DNA of 64,000 nt, from assembly GCF_900101885.1 (NCBI RefSeq), contig NZ_FNAN01000008.1, forward strand, positions 1-64,000, given 5' to 3'. How positions within the stretch are numbered: position 1 is the first letter of the stretch; every line of letters starts with the position of its first letter. The notes beneath the pieces are model-generated. The model ran no database searches. It saw only the letters and a program-made list of their open reading frames with translations, and was not told the DNA's origin. Below, piece by piece: positions 44,944-54,289 of the stretch. A program made the translations under genes and the position numbers. This DNA comes from Dyadobacter soli (lineage in GTDB: Bacteria > Bacteroidota > Bacteroidia > Cytophagales > Spirosomataceae).

Positions 44944-46023
44944 TTATAAATTGATTTCAAATGGTATGCCGAAACGCTTCGCCAACTCATCGAGTGACAA
45001 AACTACCGGTTCGAGCAGTTTGATACCGTTCACACTGCGATCCGCCTCCATTTCACGTTCGGGGTCGCCTGGAATAAGCACTTTCTCGCCATCCACAGCC
45101 CGCGCATTGCGGAATGCACCGATCCATTTGTCCATATCGGCCTTAAACTCATCGGCCGGACGGAAGCCGTCCACACGCATCGCACCCAGGAAATGCCCGG
45201 TACCAAGCCCGACGCTCTGCTGCACGCCCATAAAACCGGCAGTGGCAAATGGCGGCACCCACGGCCCAAAGTTAGCACCGGAAAGCACACCGGAGAAAAT
45301 ATCGACGATCGCGCCGAGGCCATAACCTTTATGGCTGCCATGTTCACGATCCGAACCGAGGGGCAGCAAACCGCCCCCGCTTTTTACGGCATTGGAATCG
45401 GTCGTAGGGTTACCATCGGCATCCTGCGCCCATCCCAGCGGCGCGGGAAGGCCTTTTCTTTGTAATATCTCAAACTTACCATAGGCCACAGCCGTCGATG
45501 CGAAGTCTGCCACAAAGGCAGGTTCCGTCAATGCAGGTACCGCAACGGCAATCGGGTTGGTACCTAATAATTTATCCAGCGAGAAGGTCGGGGTAACGAG
45601 CGGCGCGGCATTGGTCATGGTCCAACCGATCATATCCTTCTGCAATGCCAGCATGGCGTGATAACCCGCAATGCCGAAATGGTTTGAGTTTCTAACCGAT
45701 ACCCAGCCCGAACCTACCTTTTCAGCCTTTTCCATGGCAATTTCCATAGCTTTCGGCGCTACTACGAGGCCTAACCCGCGGTCGCCATCCACCACGGCGG
45801 TACTCGGCGTTTCGTAGGCGATGGTCACATTCGGTTTCGGGTTCAGGCGGCCGTGATCATAAAGCCTCACATAACCCGCCAAACGTGCGATACCGTGGGA
45901 ATCCACACCGCGCAAATCCGCGCTGACCAACACTTCGGAAGCCAGCCTGGCTTCCTCCTGAGAACATCCTATTGCCAGAAAAACCTGCTCGGTGAAATGT
46001 TTTAAATAACTGGCCTGATACAT
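44944..46023 (-). CDS. Ldh family (malate/L-lactate/L-sulfolactate-type) NAD(P) oxidoreductase
   Basis: The 359-residue protein starts at the ATG at 46023 (a TTG lies 9 bp upstream). Family features are ADLRGVDSHGIARLAGYVRL, the catalytic-site VRNSNHFGIAGYHA, NAAPLVTPTFSLDKLLGTNP, and the GSDREHGSHKGYGLGAIVDI block. Members reduce 2-oxo acids such as pyruvate, oxaloacetate or oxalurate; the substrate cannot be fixed from sequence. It is divergent from the DUF502 gene. Confidence 0.9.
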   Translation of the reverse strand: MYQASYLKHFTEQVFLAIGCSQEEARLASEVLVSADLRGVDSHGIARLAGYVRLYDHGRLNPKPNVTIAYETPSTAVVDGDRGLGLVVAPKAMEIAMEKAEKVGSGWVSVRNSNHFGIAGYHAMLALQKDMIGWTMTNAAPLVTPTFSLDKLLGTNPIAVAVPALTEPAFVADFASTAVAYGKFEILQRKGLPAPLGWAQDADGNPTTDSNAVKSGGGLLPLGSDREHGSHKGYGLGAIVDIFSGVLSGANFGPWVPPFATAGFMGVQQSVGLGTGHFLGAMRVDGFRPADEFKADMDKWIGAFRNARAVDGEKVLIPGDPEREMEADRSVNGIKLLEPVVLSLDELAKRFGIPFEINL

Positions 46024-46104
46024 ATACGTCAAATAATGAACTTCTTGCTAATTTTGCCCTACCGCCAACCAGCGCGCCCTGCGTGCGGCGCCCGGCGTGC
46101 AAAT

Positions 46105-46728
46105 ATGGAAATTAAAAACTCATTCCTCAAACGCATCATCAGCTACTTCATCCGGGGGCTCGTGCTGGTGGCGCCGTTGTACGCGACAGCCCTCATTATC
46201 TGGTCGGGCGTCGAATACCTCGACAGTATCCTTCCCATCGAAATCCCGATCTCGAACCAACAGATGGTGTATTTACCCGGTCTGGGCGTGCTGATCATCA
46301 TTTTCGGCATTATCCTGCTTGGTTTCCTCTTCTCGACGATCGTCCCGCAATCTTTCTTCAAGTTCACCGAAAGCATTATGCGGCGCATACCGCTGGTGAG
46401 TTTGATATACTACTCCATTAAAGACCTCATTCTAGCATTTGTCGGGGATAAAAAGAAGTTCAACCAGCCGGTGCTGGTAACGATGTACAAGGATACTGAT
46501 ATCAAAAAGATCGGCTTCATCACCCAAACCGACCTCAGCCACCTCAAAATCGCCGATCATGTGGCGGTGTACATGCCACTCTCCTACTCGCTGTCGGGTG
46601 AGCTCTTTATTGTGCCCGCCGCGAACGTAACACCGGTCGAAGCCAAGGCCACAGACGTGATGAAGATGCTTGTATCCGGCGGTGTGTCTGTAAAGGTTTC
46701 GAAGGAAGAAACGGCTGAGGAAGACTAG
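46105..46728 (+). CDS. DUF502 family membrane protein
   Basis: The 207-residue protein starts at the ATG at 46105 (MEIKNSFLKRIISYFIRGL); the upstream in-frame ATG at 46036 would add a non-membrane stretch reading across the divergent promoter region. Two membrane helices (LVLVAPLYATALIIWSG and LGVLIIIFGIILLGFLFS) precede a cytoplasmic domain with RIPLVSLIYYSIKDLILAF, VLVTMYKDTDIKKIGF and MPLSYSLSGELFIVPA, the DUF502 pattern. Function unknown. Confidence 0.85.
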   Translation: MEIKNSFLKRIISYFIRGLVLVAPLYATALIIWSGVEYLDSILPIEIPISNQQMVYLPGLGVLIIIFGIILLGFLFSTIVPQSFFKFTESIMRRIPLVSLIYYSIKDLILAFVGDKKKFNQPVLVTMYKDTDIKKIGFITQTDLSHLKIADHVAVYMPLSYSLSGELFIVPAANVTPVEAKATDVMKMLVSGGVSVKVSKEETAEED

Positions 46729-46789
46729 TTTAACCCGTTTTTAATGAGCAACAATGCAACAGTTGTGCCCGTTTAAGAGAATGATTCCC

Positions 46790-46797
46790 TATATTTG
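46790..46797 (+). promoter_or_regulatory. -7 promoter box of the exported hypothetical gene
   Basis: TATATTTG matches TAnnTTTG and lies 18 bp upstream of the ATG at 46816, giving a very short leader. No well-spaced -33 TTTG was seen. Confidence 0.45.
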
Positions 46798-46815
46798 AAC
46801 CATTCTTTTAGTACT

Positions 46816-47430
46816 ATGAGACTACTCCTTCCCATTGTCGTTTTGCTGTTCCTGGGGAATATCAAAGCATGGTCGCAAGACCATTATGACCCTAAGAAAA
46901 CCCTTTCCAGTGAAGAACTCTTTCTGAAACAGGGTAGCAGCAACCGGGTAATCGCCACGCCGGGACAAAAATATCTGGTACTTGACGCGTCCCCGGTCAT
47001 TGGTGGTTTCCACAGGTACCGGTTCTTTCCGGGCGACAATATCAAATTCCGGATGAAGAACGAAACGATACGCTTCAATGAAACGATTGCTTCCGTGGAC
47101 GACACCGGTTTTACCATTGGTGTGGTGAACGAAGCCGTTGGGCGGATGGACTACCAGCACATTTTGCTGGAAGATATCCGGTTAATGAAGGTTTCAAAAA
47201 GAATCCCGTTCATTTCACAGGCAGCTCCGTTGCTTCCACTAGCGGGTTTGATCTTCATCGGGGCCGATTTTTTCAACAAAGGCGTCGACAACAAACGCTA
47301 CACTACCGACACTTCCACGCTCGTCATCGGCGGCTCGCTTATGGCTGCGGGGTATATTTGTTATAAATTCACGTTCGCTTCCCTGAAAATCAATTCCAGG
47401 AATAAGCTAAAAGTGCTTGAAACCTATTAA
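46816..47430 (+). CDS. Exported hypothetical protein with C-terminal membrane segments
   Basis: The 204-residue protein starts at the ATG at 46816, which gives the signal peptide MRLLLPIVVLLFLGNIKAWS; a TTG 21 bp upstream is less likely. The middle (PGDNIKFRMKNETIRFNETI, DDTGFTIGVVNEAVG) looks like a small beta domain. Two hydrophobic stretches follow (AAPLLPLAGLIFIGADFF, TLVIGGSLMAAGYICYKF). I do not recognise a family. It is 23 bp upstream of aroA on the same strand. Confidence 0.65.
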   Translation: MRLLLPIVVLLFLGNIKAWSQDHYDPKKTLSSEELFLKQGSSNRVIATPGQKYLVLDASPVIGGFHRYRFFPGDNIKFRMKNETIRFNETIASVDDTGFTIGVVNEAVGRMDYQHILLEDIRLMKVSKRIPFISQAAPLLPLAGLIFIGADFFNKGVDNKRYTTDTSTLVIGGSLMAAGYICYKFTFASLKINSRNKLKVLETY

Positions 47431-47453
47431 TTGCGAAACACCATATCCGAAAA

Positions 47454-48689
47454 GTGAAATCCATTCTCGTTCATCCCCCCCAACAACCCATACGTGCAGA
47501 AATACAGCTTGCCGCATCCAAAAGTGAATGTAACCGCGCGCTGATCATCAATGCGCTCACCGGCTTCCAGTCGGAGCTGACCAACATTTCCGAAGCCCGC
47601 GACTCGCAAACCATGCTGCGCCTGCTGAATTCGAACGACGCCGTTGCGGACGTGATCGACGCGGGAACGACCATGCGCTTTCTGACAGCCTACTTTGCAG
47701 TTACCAATCAGAAGAAAACCATGACCGGCACGCCTCGTATGTGCGAGCGCCCGATCGGCATACTCGTGGATGCGCTGCGCAAGCTCGGGGCTGATATTAC
47801 CTACGAAAAAGTGGAAGGCTACCCGCCGCTCCAACTGAATGGTTTCAACTACTCGGGAAACAATGAACTGACTATGCGCGGCGACGTGAGCAGCCAGTAC
47901 ATTTCCGCATTGCTGATGATCGCACCGCAGCTTCCGAGCGGTTTGAAGATCAAACTCGAAGGTGAAGTAGGGTCAAGACCTTACATTGAAATGACTTTGA
48001 ACCAGATGGCGCATTTCGGTATCGAATATATCGCCGACTGGGAACATAATATATTGACGATCCCCGCATTCAAATACCAGCCCAAACCTTACGCGATCGA
48101 ATCCGACTGGTCGGGAGCGAGCTACTGGTACAGCATTGTGGCTTTGGCCGAAGACGCGGAAGTTGAATTATTGGGATTGAAAAAAGATTCGCTGCAAGGC
48201 GATAGCGCAATCGTCGACATCATGCGTCACCTCGGCGTAGAAAGCGTATTCACCGACCGCGGCGTGCTTTTGACCAAGATCCCTGCGAAAGCATCATTAG
48301 GCTGGGATTTTACCAACTGTCCAGACCTCGCTCAGACCGTAGCGGTTGTTGCCGCCATTAAAAAGATCCGCCTGTCGCTCACCGGTATCGAGAGCCTGAA
48401 AATCAAGGAAACCGACCGCGTTTTTGCATTGCAGCAAGAGCTGGCCAAGCTTGGCGCGGAATTGGAAGAAGTTGAAAAAGACCATTTGTACGAAGTTAAC
48501 ACCCTCACCGACATTCCTACCGACCCTGTACCGTCCATTCACACCTACGACGATCACCGTATGGCGATGGCGTTCGCGCCCGTAGGCATGGTAAGCGATA
48601 TCCTGATCGAGGAGCCTGGTGTGGTTGTAAAATCCTATCCCGGTTACTGGAAAGACCTCGCGAAGGTTACCACCTGGGAAGAAGTTTAG
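47454..48689 (+). CDS. aroA: 3-phosphoshikimate 1-carboxyvinyltransferase (EPSP synthase)
   Basis: The 411-residue enzyme joins shikimate-3-phosphate and PEP in chorismate synthesis. It shows AASKSECNRALIINALT, DAGTTMRFLTAYFA, TGTPRMCERPIGILVDALRK, RGDVSSQYISALLMIAP, KETDRVFALQQELAKLGAEL and YDDHRMAMAFAP, covering both domains. Start GTG at 47454. Shorter than the E. coli enzyme, as is usual in Bacteroidota. The glutamate-synthase-like gene begins 24 bp after it. Confidence 0.94.
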   Translation: MKSILVHPPQQPIRAEIQLAASKSECNRALIINALTGFQSELTNISEARDSQTMLRLLNSNDAVADVIDAGTTMRFLTAYFAVTNQKKTMTGTPRMCERPIGILVDALRKLGADITYEKVEGYPPLQLNGFNYSGNNELTMRGDVSSQYISALLMIAPQLPSGLKIKLEGEVGSRPYIEMTLNQMAHFGIEYIADWEHNILTIPAFKYQPKPYAIESDWSGASYWYSIVALAEDAEVELLGLKKDSLQGDSAIVDIMRHLGVESVFTDRGVLLTKIPAKASLGWDFTNCPDLAQTVAVVAAIKKIRLSLTGIESLKIKETDRVFALQQELAKLGAELEEVEKDHLYEVNTLTDIPTDPVPSIHTYDDHRMAMAFAPVGMVSDILIEEPGVVVKSYPGYWKDLAKVTTWEEV

Positions 48690-48713
48690 AATATTCACCA
48701 TCTGGAATTGTTT

Positions 48714-50309
48714 ATGGAAACTGTCTGGTCGTTCCTGGCATCGGTGCCAGTTTGGCTCTACATTGTGATCGCCATTGCCGTCATCATCGCATTGAGGGAT
48801 ATTTTACAAAAAAGGCACACCATTCAGCATAACTTTCCATTGGTAGGGCATTTCCGGTACATGATCGAGACGATCGGGCCGGAATTGCGCCAGTACATTG
48901 TAGCCAACAACCGGGAGGAGCTGCCGTTCAACCGCCGGCAGCGCTCCTGGATTTACGCTTCTTCCAAAAAGGAGAACAACTACCAGGGTTTCGGTACCGA
49001 CCAGAACATGCAGGAGGCGGGTTATGTCCTCATCAAACCTTCGATGCTGCCTTACCGCGTGGATTCTACCCACAGCCACCACGTCAAAAACGGCAACGAC
49101 CCACACCATTACACCATTCCGAGCGCCAAGGTGATCGGCAAATACCATGGTCGCAAGCGCCCGTACCGCCCGCGTTCGGTCGTGAATGTGAGCGCAATGA
49201 GTTACGGATCGCTTTCCGCACGTGCGATCGAGTCGTTGAATAAAGGCTCTTTCAAATTCGGCAACTACCATAATACCGGCGAAGGCGGCCTATCTCCCTA
49301 CCATAAATATGGCGCGGACGTGGTTTTCAACATGGGTACCTCCTATTTCGGCGTGCGTGATGACGACGGCAATTTTGTAATGGAAAAGCTGGTGAAGCTG
49401 ATGCAAAACAATCCAGCCGTGCGGATGATCGAGCTGAAACTCTCGCAAGGCGCCAAACCCGGCAAGGGCGGTGTGCTTCCGGCCAGCAAAATCACCGCCG
49501 AAATCGCCGAGATCCGCGGGGTACCGATCGGGAAAGACGTTGTGTCGCCTCCTTACCACAGCGCATTCTCGGACGTACGCGGCATGGTCGATTTCATTGA
49601 GGCAATGGCTGCTGCAACCGGATTACCGGTTGGCATTAAATCGGCGGTAGGAAAGACCGAAATGTGGGAAGAACTTGCAGACATCATGGTAGAAACCGGC
49701 AAAGGACCCGATTTCATTACCATCGATGGCGGAGAAGGCGGTACAGGCGCGGCGCCTCCATCATTTGCAGACCACGTGTCGCTGCCCCTAGTTTTTGCAT
49801 TCAGTACGGTTTATAAAATATTCCAAAAACATAACCTTAACGATAAGATCACCTTCATAGCCTCGGGTAAGCTCGGACTGCCCGCACAGGCTGTAATGGC
49901 ATTCGCGATGGGTGCCGACATCATCAACGTTGCACGCGAGGCAATGCTCTCTATCGGCTGCATTCAGGCGCAGACCTGCCACACCAACCGCTGCCCGACA
50001 GGCATTGCTACCAATAACAAATGGCTGGAATCGGGCATCGATCCGGCATTGAAGAGCGAGCGCTTCAACAACTACATGAAGACGCTGGCGAAGGAAATCA
50101 TCGAAATCACACACGCCTCGGGTTATGAGCACCCCTGCCAGTTCGGAATGGCTGATATCGATATTTCAATGGGAGATAACAACCGCACGATTACGTTGGC
50201 CGACAATTATGGTTATCTCAAAACCGTCGTCCCTTTCCCCGGCATCAATGCATTGCTGGAATGCGACCACCTCGGAGGGCGCGATATACCGGGAGAAAAA
50301 ACAGCCTAG
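48714..50309 (+). CDS. FMN-binding glutamate synthase family protein (membrane-anchored)
   Basis: The 531-residue protein starts at the ATG at 48714 with a membrane anchor (SVPVWLYIVIAIAVIIAL), followed by the glutamate synthase central/FMN barrel: SAMSYGSLSARAIESLNKG, KLSQGAKPGKGGVLPASKI, DFITIDGGEGGTGAAPPSFA and MGADIINVAREAMLSIGC. A 3Fe-4S-type Cys cluster follows (CIQAQTCHTNRCPTG, spacing C-x5-C-x4-C). There is no glutaminase domain and no GltD gene nearby, so it is not a full GOGAT; the amino donor and physiological reaction are unknown. Confidence 0.88.
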   Translation: METVWSFLASVPVWLYIVIAIAVIIALRDILQKRHTIQHNFPLVGHFRYMIETIGPELRQYIVANNREELPFNRRQRSWIYASSKKENNYQGFGTDQNMQEAGYVLIKPSMLPYRVDSTHSHHVKNGNDPHHYTIPSAKVIGKYHGRKRPYRPRSVVNVSAMSYGSLSARAIESLNKGSFKFGNYHNTGEGGLSPYHKYGADVVFNMGTSYFGVRDDDGNFVMEKLVKLMQNNPAVRMIELKLSQGAKPGKGGVLPASKITAEIAEIRGVPIGKDVVSPPYHSAFSDVRGMVDFIEAMAAATGLPVGIKSAVGKTEMWEELADIMVETGKGPDFITIDGGEGGTGAAPPSFADHVSLPLVFAFSTVYKIFQKHNLNDKITFIASGKLGLPAQAVMAFAMGADIINVAREAMLSIGCIQAQTCHTNRCPTGIATNNKWLESGIDPALKSERFNNYMKTLAKEIIEITHASGYEHPCQFGMADIDISMGDNNRTITLADNYGYLKTVVPFPGINALLECDHLGGRDIPGEKTA

Positions 50310-50393
50310 CCACAGGATAACCTCCACAATTTTGCCTTTAAAGAAGTATATGGAAAAAGAAACAACGAGCGTTGCTTTCAAAAAACCGCGTCC

Positions 50394-52058
50394 ATGAAAA
50401 AAACTTTACTGCTTACCGCATTTGCATTCCTGTTAGTCCAAAGTACTGTTCTAGCACAGAGCAACCCAAGGTATCTCGTGCTGTTTAAAGACAAAGCCAA
50501 CAGTCCCTATTCCCTTGACAGGCCGACTGAGATCCTCTCGCAACGCTCCATCGACAGGCGGACAAAGCAGAATATCGCCATTACTTCCCATGACTTCCCA
50601 GTAAATCCGGGTTACCTCTTTGCCGTCCGCCAAATAGGCGCGAAGGTGATTTACCCCAGCCGCTGGTTCAACGGCGCATTGGTAGAAGCTTCCGATGCCC
50701 AATTGGCGGAAATCAAAAAAATGCCATTCTACAAAGGGATTGAGTTGAACCTGCCCGTTGCCAATATCAGTTCCCAATCTCCCGGCATTGCCCGCACGGC
50801 CGCAACCCATCAAAAGCTCGGCACGACAGAAAGTATCGATTACGGCCGAATGAACAATCAGCTTGCTTTGATGGAAGTGGCCGATATGCACCAAAAAGGC
50901 TTCCAGGGCGAGAATATGCTCATTGCAGTGCTCGACAATGGCTTTGCCAGCGGAAATGAAGTAGCGTATTTCAAACAGCTCCGCGACGAGAAGCGCATTA
51001 TCGACACGCACGATTTCGTAGCACGCGATGGTAATGTATACAACGACGGCTTCCACGGCCTGAGCGTGATGTCTACCATTGCCGCCTACCTGCCGGGCAC
51101 GCTCGTAGGGACTGCATTCAAGGCTTCATTTGCATTATATGTTACCGAAAACAACTTCGGCGAGTCGCCCTATGAAGAAATCACCTGGTTGATGGCGGCA
51201 GAACGCGCCGACAGCCTGGGCGCGGATGTGATCAACTCGTCGCTCGGCTACACGACTTTCGATGATGAATACAACACCCCGGCCTACAATCATACCTATA
51301 AGGATATGGACGGCAAAACGACGATCGTAAGCCGCGCCGCGCGCTATGCCACGCGGAAAGGTATAATAGTGGTAAACTCGGCGGGAAATGACGGAAGCAA
51401 CAGCTGGCATTACGTGGGCGCCCCGGCGGACGTTGACTCGGTACTAACCGTCGGCGCGACCAATTACGACCGCAGTTATGCGTCATTAAGTTCTGTCGGC
51501 CCGAATGCGGCACAACAGCAAAAGCCCGATGTCGCAGCTGTGGGCGCGGGAACCATCGTCGGTGATCTCAACGGCGGCGCTACCAGCGGTTATGGAACGT
51601 CCTATTCGGCTCCGCAAATCGCCGGGGTTGCAGCCATTCTCTGGCAGGCATTTCCAAACCTCACCGCACAGCAGGTTATTTATGTATTAAAAAAATCGGG
51701 TCATCTGGCTGCCACGCCGAACAATATGCTGGGCTATGGCGTACCAAACCTCGTGAAAGCGCAGGAAATTGCTAAGGACGAGTTTTCTCCATTGGGTACC
51801 GAAGGCACATTGCTGAGCTCCGTCGTGCTTTCTCCCAACCCGGCGCAGGACGAAGTGACGCTTACGATCCCCCAAACGCTGATCGGCAAAATGGCGAATG
51901 TAAGCGTGTACGCGGTAAGCGGTGCAACCATGCATTCGGCTGCCGCGCGGCTCGCCGCCAAACACACCATTGCCACCGGCCAGCTCGCCTCGGGACTTTA
52001 CCTGGTGCGCCTCAAAGTCGACGACCAGGAAAGGACGTTGAAATTTATAAAGCGGTAG
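50394..52058 (+). CDS. S8 family serine peptidase with T9SS sorting domain
   Basis: The 554-residue exported subtilisin-like protease has a signal peptide to Ala21 (LLVQSTVLAQ). An I9-like propeptide is suggested by RYLVLFKDK at the start. The catalytic triad is Asp181 (LIAVLDNGF), His221 (GFHGLSVMS) and Ser403 (GYGTSYSAPQIAG), with oxyanion Asn332 (NSAGND). After the catalytic domain a C-terminal sorting domain begins at VVLSPNPAQDEVTLTIPQ and ends LYLVRLKVDDQERTLKFIKR, the T9SS type A pattern. It is probably secreted or surface-anchored by the type IX system and may degrade extracellular protein. Its last codons overlap the convergent Nudix gene by 14 bp. Confidence 0.92.
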   Translation: MKKTLLLTAFAFLLVQSTVLAQSNPRYLVLFKDKANSPYSLDRPTEILSQRSIDRRTKQNIAITSHDFPVNPGYLFAVRQIGAKVIYPSRWFNGALVEASDAQLAEIKKMPFYKGIELNLPVANISSQSPGIARTAATHQKLGTTESIDYGRMNNQLALMEVADMHQKGFQGENMLIAVLDNGFASGNEVAYFKQLRDEKRIIDTHDFVARDGNVYNDGFHGLSVMSTIAAYLPGTLVGTAFKASFALYVTENNFGESPYEEITWLMAAERADSLGADVINSSLGYTTFDDEYNTPAYNHTYKDMDGKTTIVSRAARYATRKGIIVVNSAGNDGSNSWHYVGAPADVDSVLTVGATNYDRSYASLSSVGPNAAQQQKPDVAAVGAGTIVGDLNGGATSGYGTSYSAPQIAGVAAILWQAFPNLTAQQVIYVLKKSGHLAATPNNMLGYGVPNLVKAQEIAKDEFSPLGTEGTLLSSVVLSPNPAQDEVTLTIPQTLIGKMANVSVYAVSGATMHSAAARLAAKHTIATGQLASGLYLVRLKVDDQERTLKFIKR

Positions 52059-52608
52059 TCTTCCGAACCATGCGCATGATCGACTCGGAGTCGTTGGAAT
52101 GCTGTACTTCCGACACGGGTACCCATTGCACGTCTTTGGATTCGCTGTTCAGCACAATTTCCTGCCCTTCCGCCGCCTTGAAAGCGAAGCGGATATCGTA
52201 ATGGTAATGCTCGGGGATCTCTTTATTGACAGGGATCAAATGTACGTCCACGTCGAAAATACCGTCTTTCAATGCATGCAGGTCGGTGATACCGGTTTCT
52301 TCCATTACTTCTTTCATGGCTACCTCCCGTACATCGGGATCTCCGTCGCAATGGCCGCCGGGCTGAAACCAGCGGTCGAGTTTGCGATGGTGCATGAGTA
52401 GTACCGCGTCTTTTCCCGGCGAAAGTACCCAGCCCGATGCGGTAATGTGGCCAATCAGCAGGCTGCGTTCGAAACAATCGGGGTGCTGTTTCACAAAATC
52501 GACCGTATCGTTGTGCATTTCAGCCTCTAAGCCCGGCTCCGGTTCGTAGGCGGCGAGTAATGCAAGCAAACTGTCCCTTTTCATTTTTAGACTATGTGGT
52601 TTTTTCAT
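52045..52608 (-). CDS. Nudix hydrolase
   Basis: The 187-residue protein is a single Nudix domain: LMHHRKLDRWFQPGGHCDGD leads into the Nudix helix DVREVAMKEVMEETGI. The central KEVMEETG keeps the metal-binding Glu pair. The usual first Glu of the box (G-x5-E) is replaced by Pro and the Arg of REx2EE by Lys, a variant seen in the GGHxDGD subgroup. Substrate unknown, probably a nucleoside diphosphate derivative. A second possible start is the ATG at 52584. The 3' end overlaps the subtilase gene by 14 bp. Confidence 0.88.
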   Translation of the reverse strand: MKKPHSLKMKRDSLLALLAAYEPEPGLEAEMHNDTVDFVKQHPDCFERSLLIGHITASGWVLSPGKDAVLLMHHRKLDRWFQPGGHCDGDPDVREVAMKEVMEETGITDLHALKDGIFDVDVHLIPVNKEIPEHYHYDIRFAFKAAEGQEIVLNSESKDVQWVPVSEVQHSNDSESIMRMVRKTTAL

Positions 52609-52663
52609 TCTAATTTCACCACAAGTTTAACAACTGAAAGCAATAAACCACCTTATTCAAACA

Positions 52664-53569
52664 ATGAAAAAGTATCTATTATCCATGTCCCTCGCTGCAT
52701 TGCTGGCGACTGCGACTATCGCGCAGCGCGTGCCGGCACCAAGCCCCGCAGCCACCGTCATGCAAACCGTTGGTGTAACCGATTTCACCGTCAAATATTC
52801 CCGCCCGTTCATCAAAGGCCGCAAAGTATTCGCGCAGGAGTCTGCATTGGCCCCTTACGACCAGGTTTGGCGTACCGGTGCCAACATGGCTACCATATTC
52901 GAAGCCAGCACCGAGTTCACATTCGGCGGCAAGAAGGTACCAGCGGGCAAGTATGCATTGTTCTCGATCCCCAACGGCGCGGCATGGACGGTGATTTTGA
53001 ACAAAAACTACAACCAGGGCGGCAGCGAAGGCTATAAAGAATCGGAGGACGTTGCGCGTACGATGGTAGTCCCTACTTCGAATGAATATAACGAAGCATT
53101 TAAAATTGAAATCGAACCGGTTACCGATAGCACGGCGTATCTGAACCTTTCGTGGTCATCGGTGAATGTGCCTGTACCTATCGCAGTAAGCACGGAGTCC
53201 CTTACATTGACTGCATTGAACAAAGCCGTAGCCGAAAAGCCTGAGGACGTGGCCACATTGCAAAGCACCGCGGGTTATTTGCTTTCAAAAGGCAAGGATT
53301 TGCAGGTAGCATTGTCATTGGCTGACAAAGCGATCGGCTTGAAAGAATCATTCGATGCATTGTGGACCAAAGCGCAGATCTTGAACAAACTAGGCAAGCC
53401 CGCCGAGGCAATCCCCGTAGCGCAAAAAGCATTGACAGTAGGCGCAGCCGCTCCCGACGGTGCCTACAACTTCTACAAACCACAGGTTGAAAAAGCCATC
53501 GCCGATATGCAGGCCAAAGCCGCACCGGTGAAAGAAGCGGTTTCGACTGTGAAGAAGAAAAAGAAATAA
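52664..53569 (+). CDS. DUF2911 family exported protein
   Basis: The 301-residue protein has a signal peptide (LLSMSLAALLATATIAQ) and a DUF2911 domain: VGVTDFTVKYSRPFIKGRKV, LAPYDQVWRTGANMATIFEA, TFGGKKVPAGKYALFSIPNG and WTVILNKNYNQGG. Residues about 200-285 form TPR-like helices (EDVATLQSTAGYLLSKGKDL, FDALWTKAQILNKLGKPAEA), and the tail is Lys-rich. The function of DUF2911 is unknown; periplasmic location is likely. A palindromic repeat follows its stop codon. Confidence 0.87.
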   Translation: MKKYLLSMSLAALLATATIAQRVPAPSPAATVMQTVGVTDFTVKYSRPFIKGRKVFAQESALAPYDQVWRTGANMATIFEASTEFTFGGKKVPAGKYALFSIPNGAAWTVILNKNYNQGGSEGYKESEDVARTMVVPTSNEYNEAFKIEIEPVTDSTAYLNLSWSSVNVPVPIAVSTESLTLTALNKAVAEKPEDVATLQSTAGYLLSKGKDLQVALSLADKAIGLKESFDALWTKAQILNKLGKPAEAIPVAQKALTVGAAAPDGAYNFYKPQVEKAIADMQAKAAPVKEAVSTVKKKKK

Positions 53570-53591
53570 AAAGATTGTAGAAAGTACACAT

Positions 53592-53660
53592 AAATGTCAC
53601 GCTGAGCGTAGTCGAAGCGCGGTACGGTACCGCGCTTCGACTACGCTCAGCGTGACATTT
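53592..53660. repeat. REP-like perfect inverted repeat (copy 2)
   Basis: A perfect 34-bp inverted repeat with a single unpaired base in the centre. The left arm starts AAATGTCACGCTGAGCGTAG, the inner part is GCGCGGTAC/GTACCGCGC, and the right arm ends CGCTCAGCGTGACATTT. It lies between two convergent genes (DUF2911 and TRIC channel) and is followed by CTTTTT, so it may also act as a terminator. The arms match those of the imperfect copy at 10354-10430. Confidence 0.93.
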
Positions 53661-53667
53661 AAGCTTT

Positions 53668-54276
53668 TTACCTAAAAAAACGCGGAACGCTCCATTGGTT
53701 ACGCACCGCCAGTATCCTCAGCAAGATAATCACAATGGCTGATAAAATGAACGTGACATTCCGTTCTACACCGATACTATCCAGGATCAGGTACACGCAT
53801 GCGCCTGTGAAACAAGCGGTCGCATATACTTCCTTCCGGTAAATGATCGGGATCTCGTTGGTCATCACATCACGGATCACCCCGCCCATAGTGGCCGTAA
53901 AAACGCCCATAATCACGGCAATCTCCGGCCTGACGCCCAGATTCAATGCCTTTTCAGTTCCGACCAGCGTAAAAAGCGCGATCCCGAAAGTATCGAAGAG
54001 GAATAGCGTTTTCCGAAGCCTGAGCAGGAATTTGTAGAAAATAAATGTAGCCAGGATGCCGAGGATAATGGCGTGGATGATGGTAATGTCGCTGATCCAC
54101 ACGAGCGGGTAACTGCCCAGGAGTACGTCGCGCAACGTACCGCCGCCAATGGAAGAAATAAAGGCTGTGAAGCTCGCACCAAACCAATCCTGGTGCTTCT
54201 GATCCTTCACAGCCAATGCGCCGGAAATCGCGAATGCGAACGTTCCGACAATCTCTAATATGTATTGAATGCTCAT
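53668..54276 (-). CDS. TRIC-type cation channel family protein (YadS/YicG-like, UPF0126)
   Basis: The 202-residue membrane protein has two internal repeats of three helices. Each repeat carries the glycine-rich kink: ISSIGGGTLRDVLLGSYPLV in the first and ATMGGVIRDVMTNEIPIIYR in the second, as in trimeric intracellular cation channels of bacteria. It probably forms a trimeric monovalent cation channel in the inner membrane. The start lies 13 bp after the thyA stop, in the OsmC-thyA-channel unit. Confidence 0.9.
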   Translation of the reverse strand: MSIQYILEIVGTFAFAISGALAVKDQKHQDWFGASFTAFISSIGGGTLRDVLLGSYPLVWISDITIIHAIILGILATFIFYKFLLRLRKTLFLFDTFGIALFTLVGTEKALNLGVRPEIAVIMGVFTATMGGVIRDVMTNEIPIIYRKEVYATACFTGACVYLILDSIGVERNVTFILSAIVIILLRILAVRNQWSVPRFFR

Positions 54277-54289
54277 CCCGCGACGAGGG

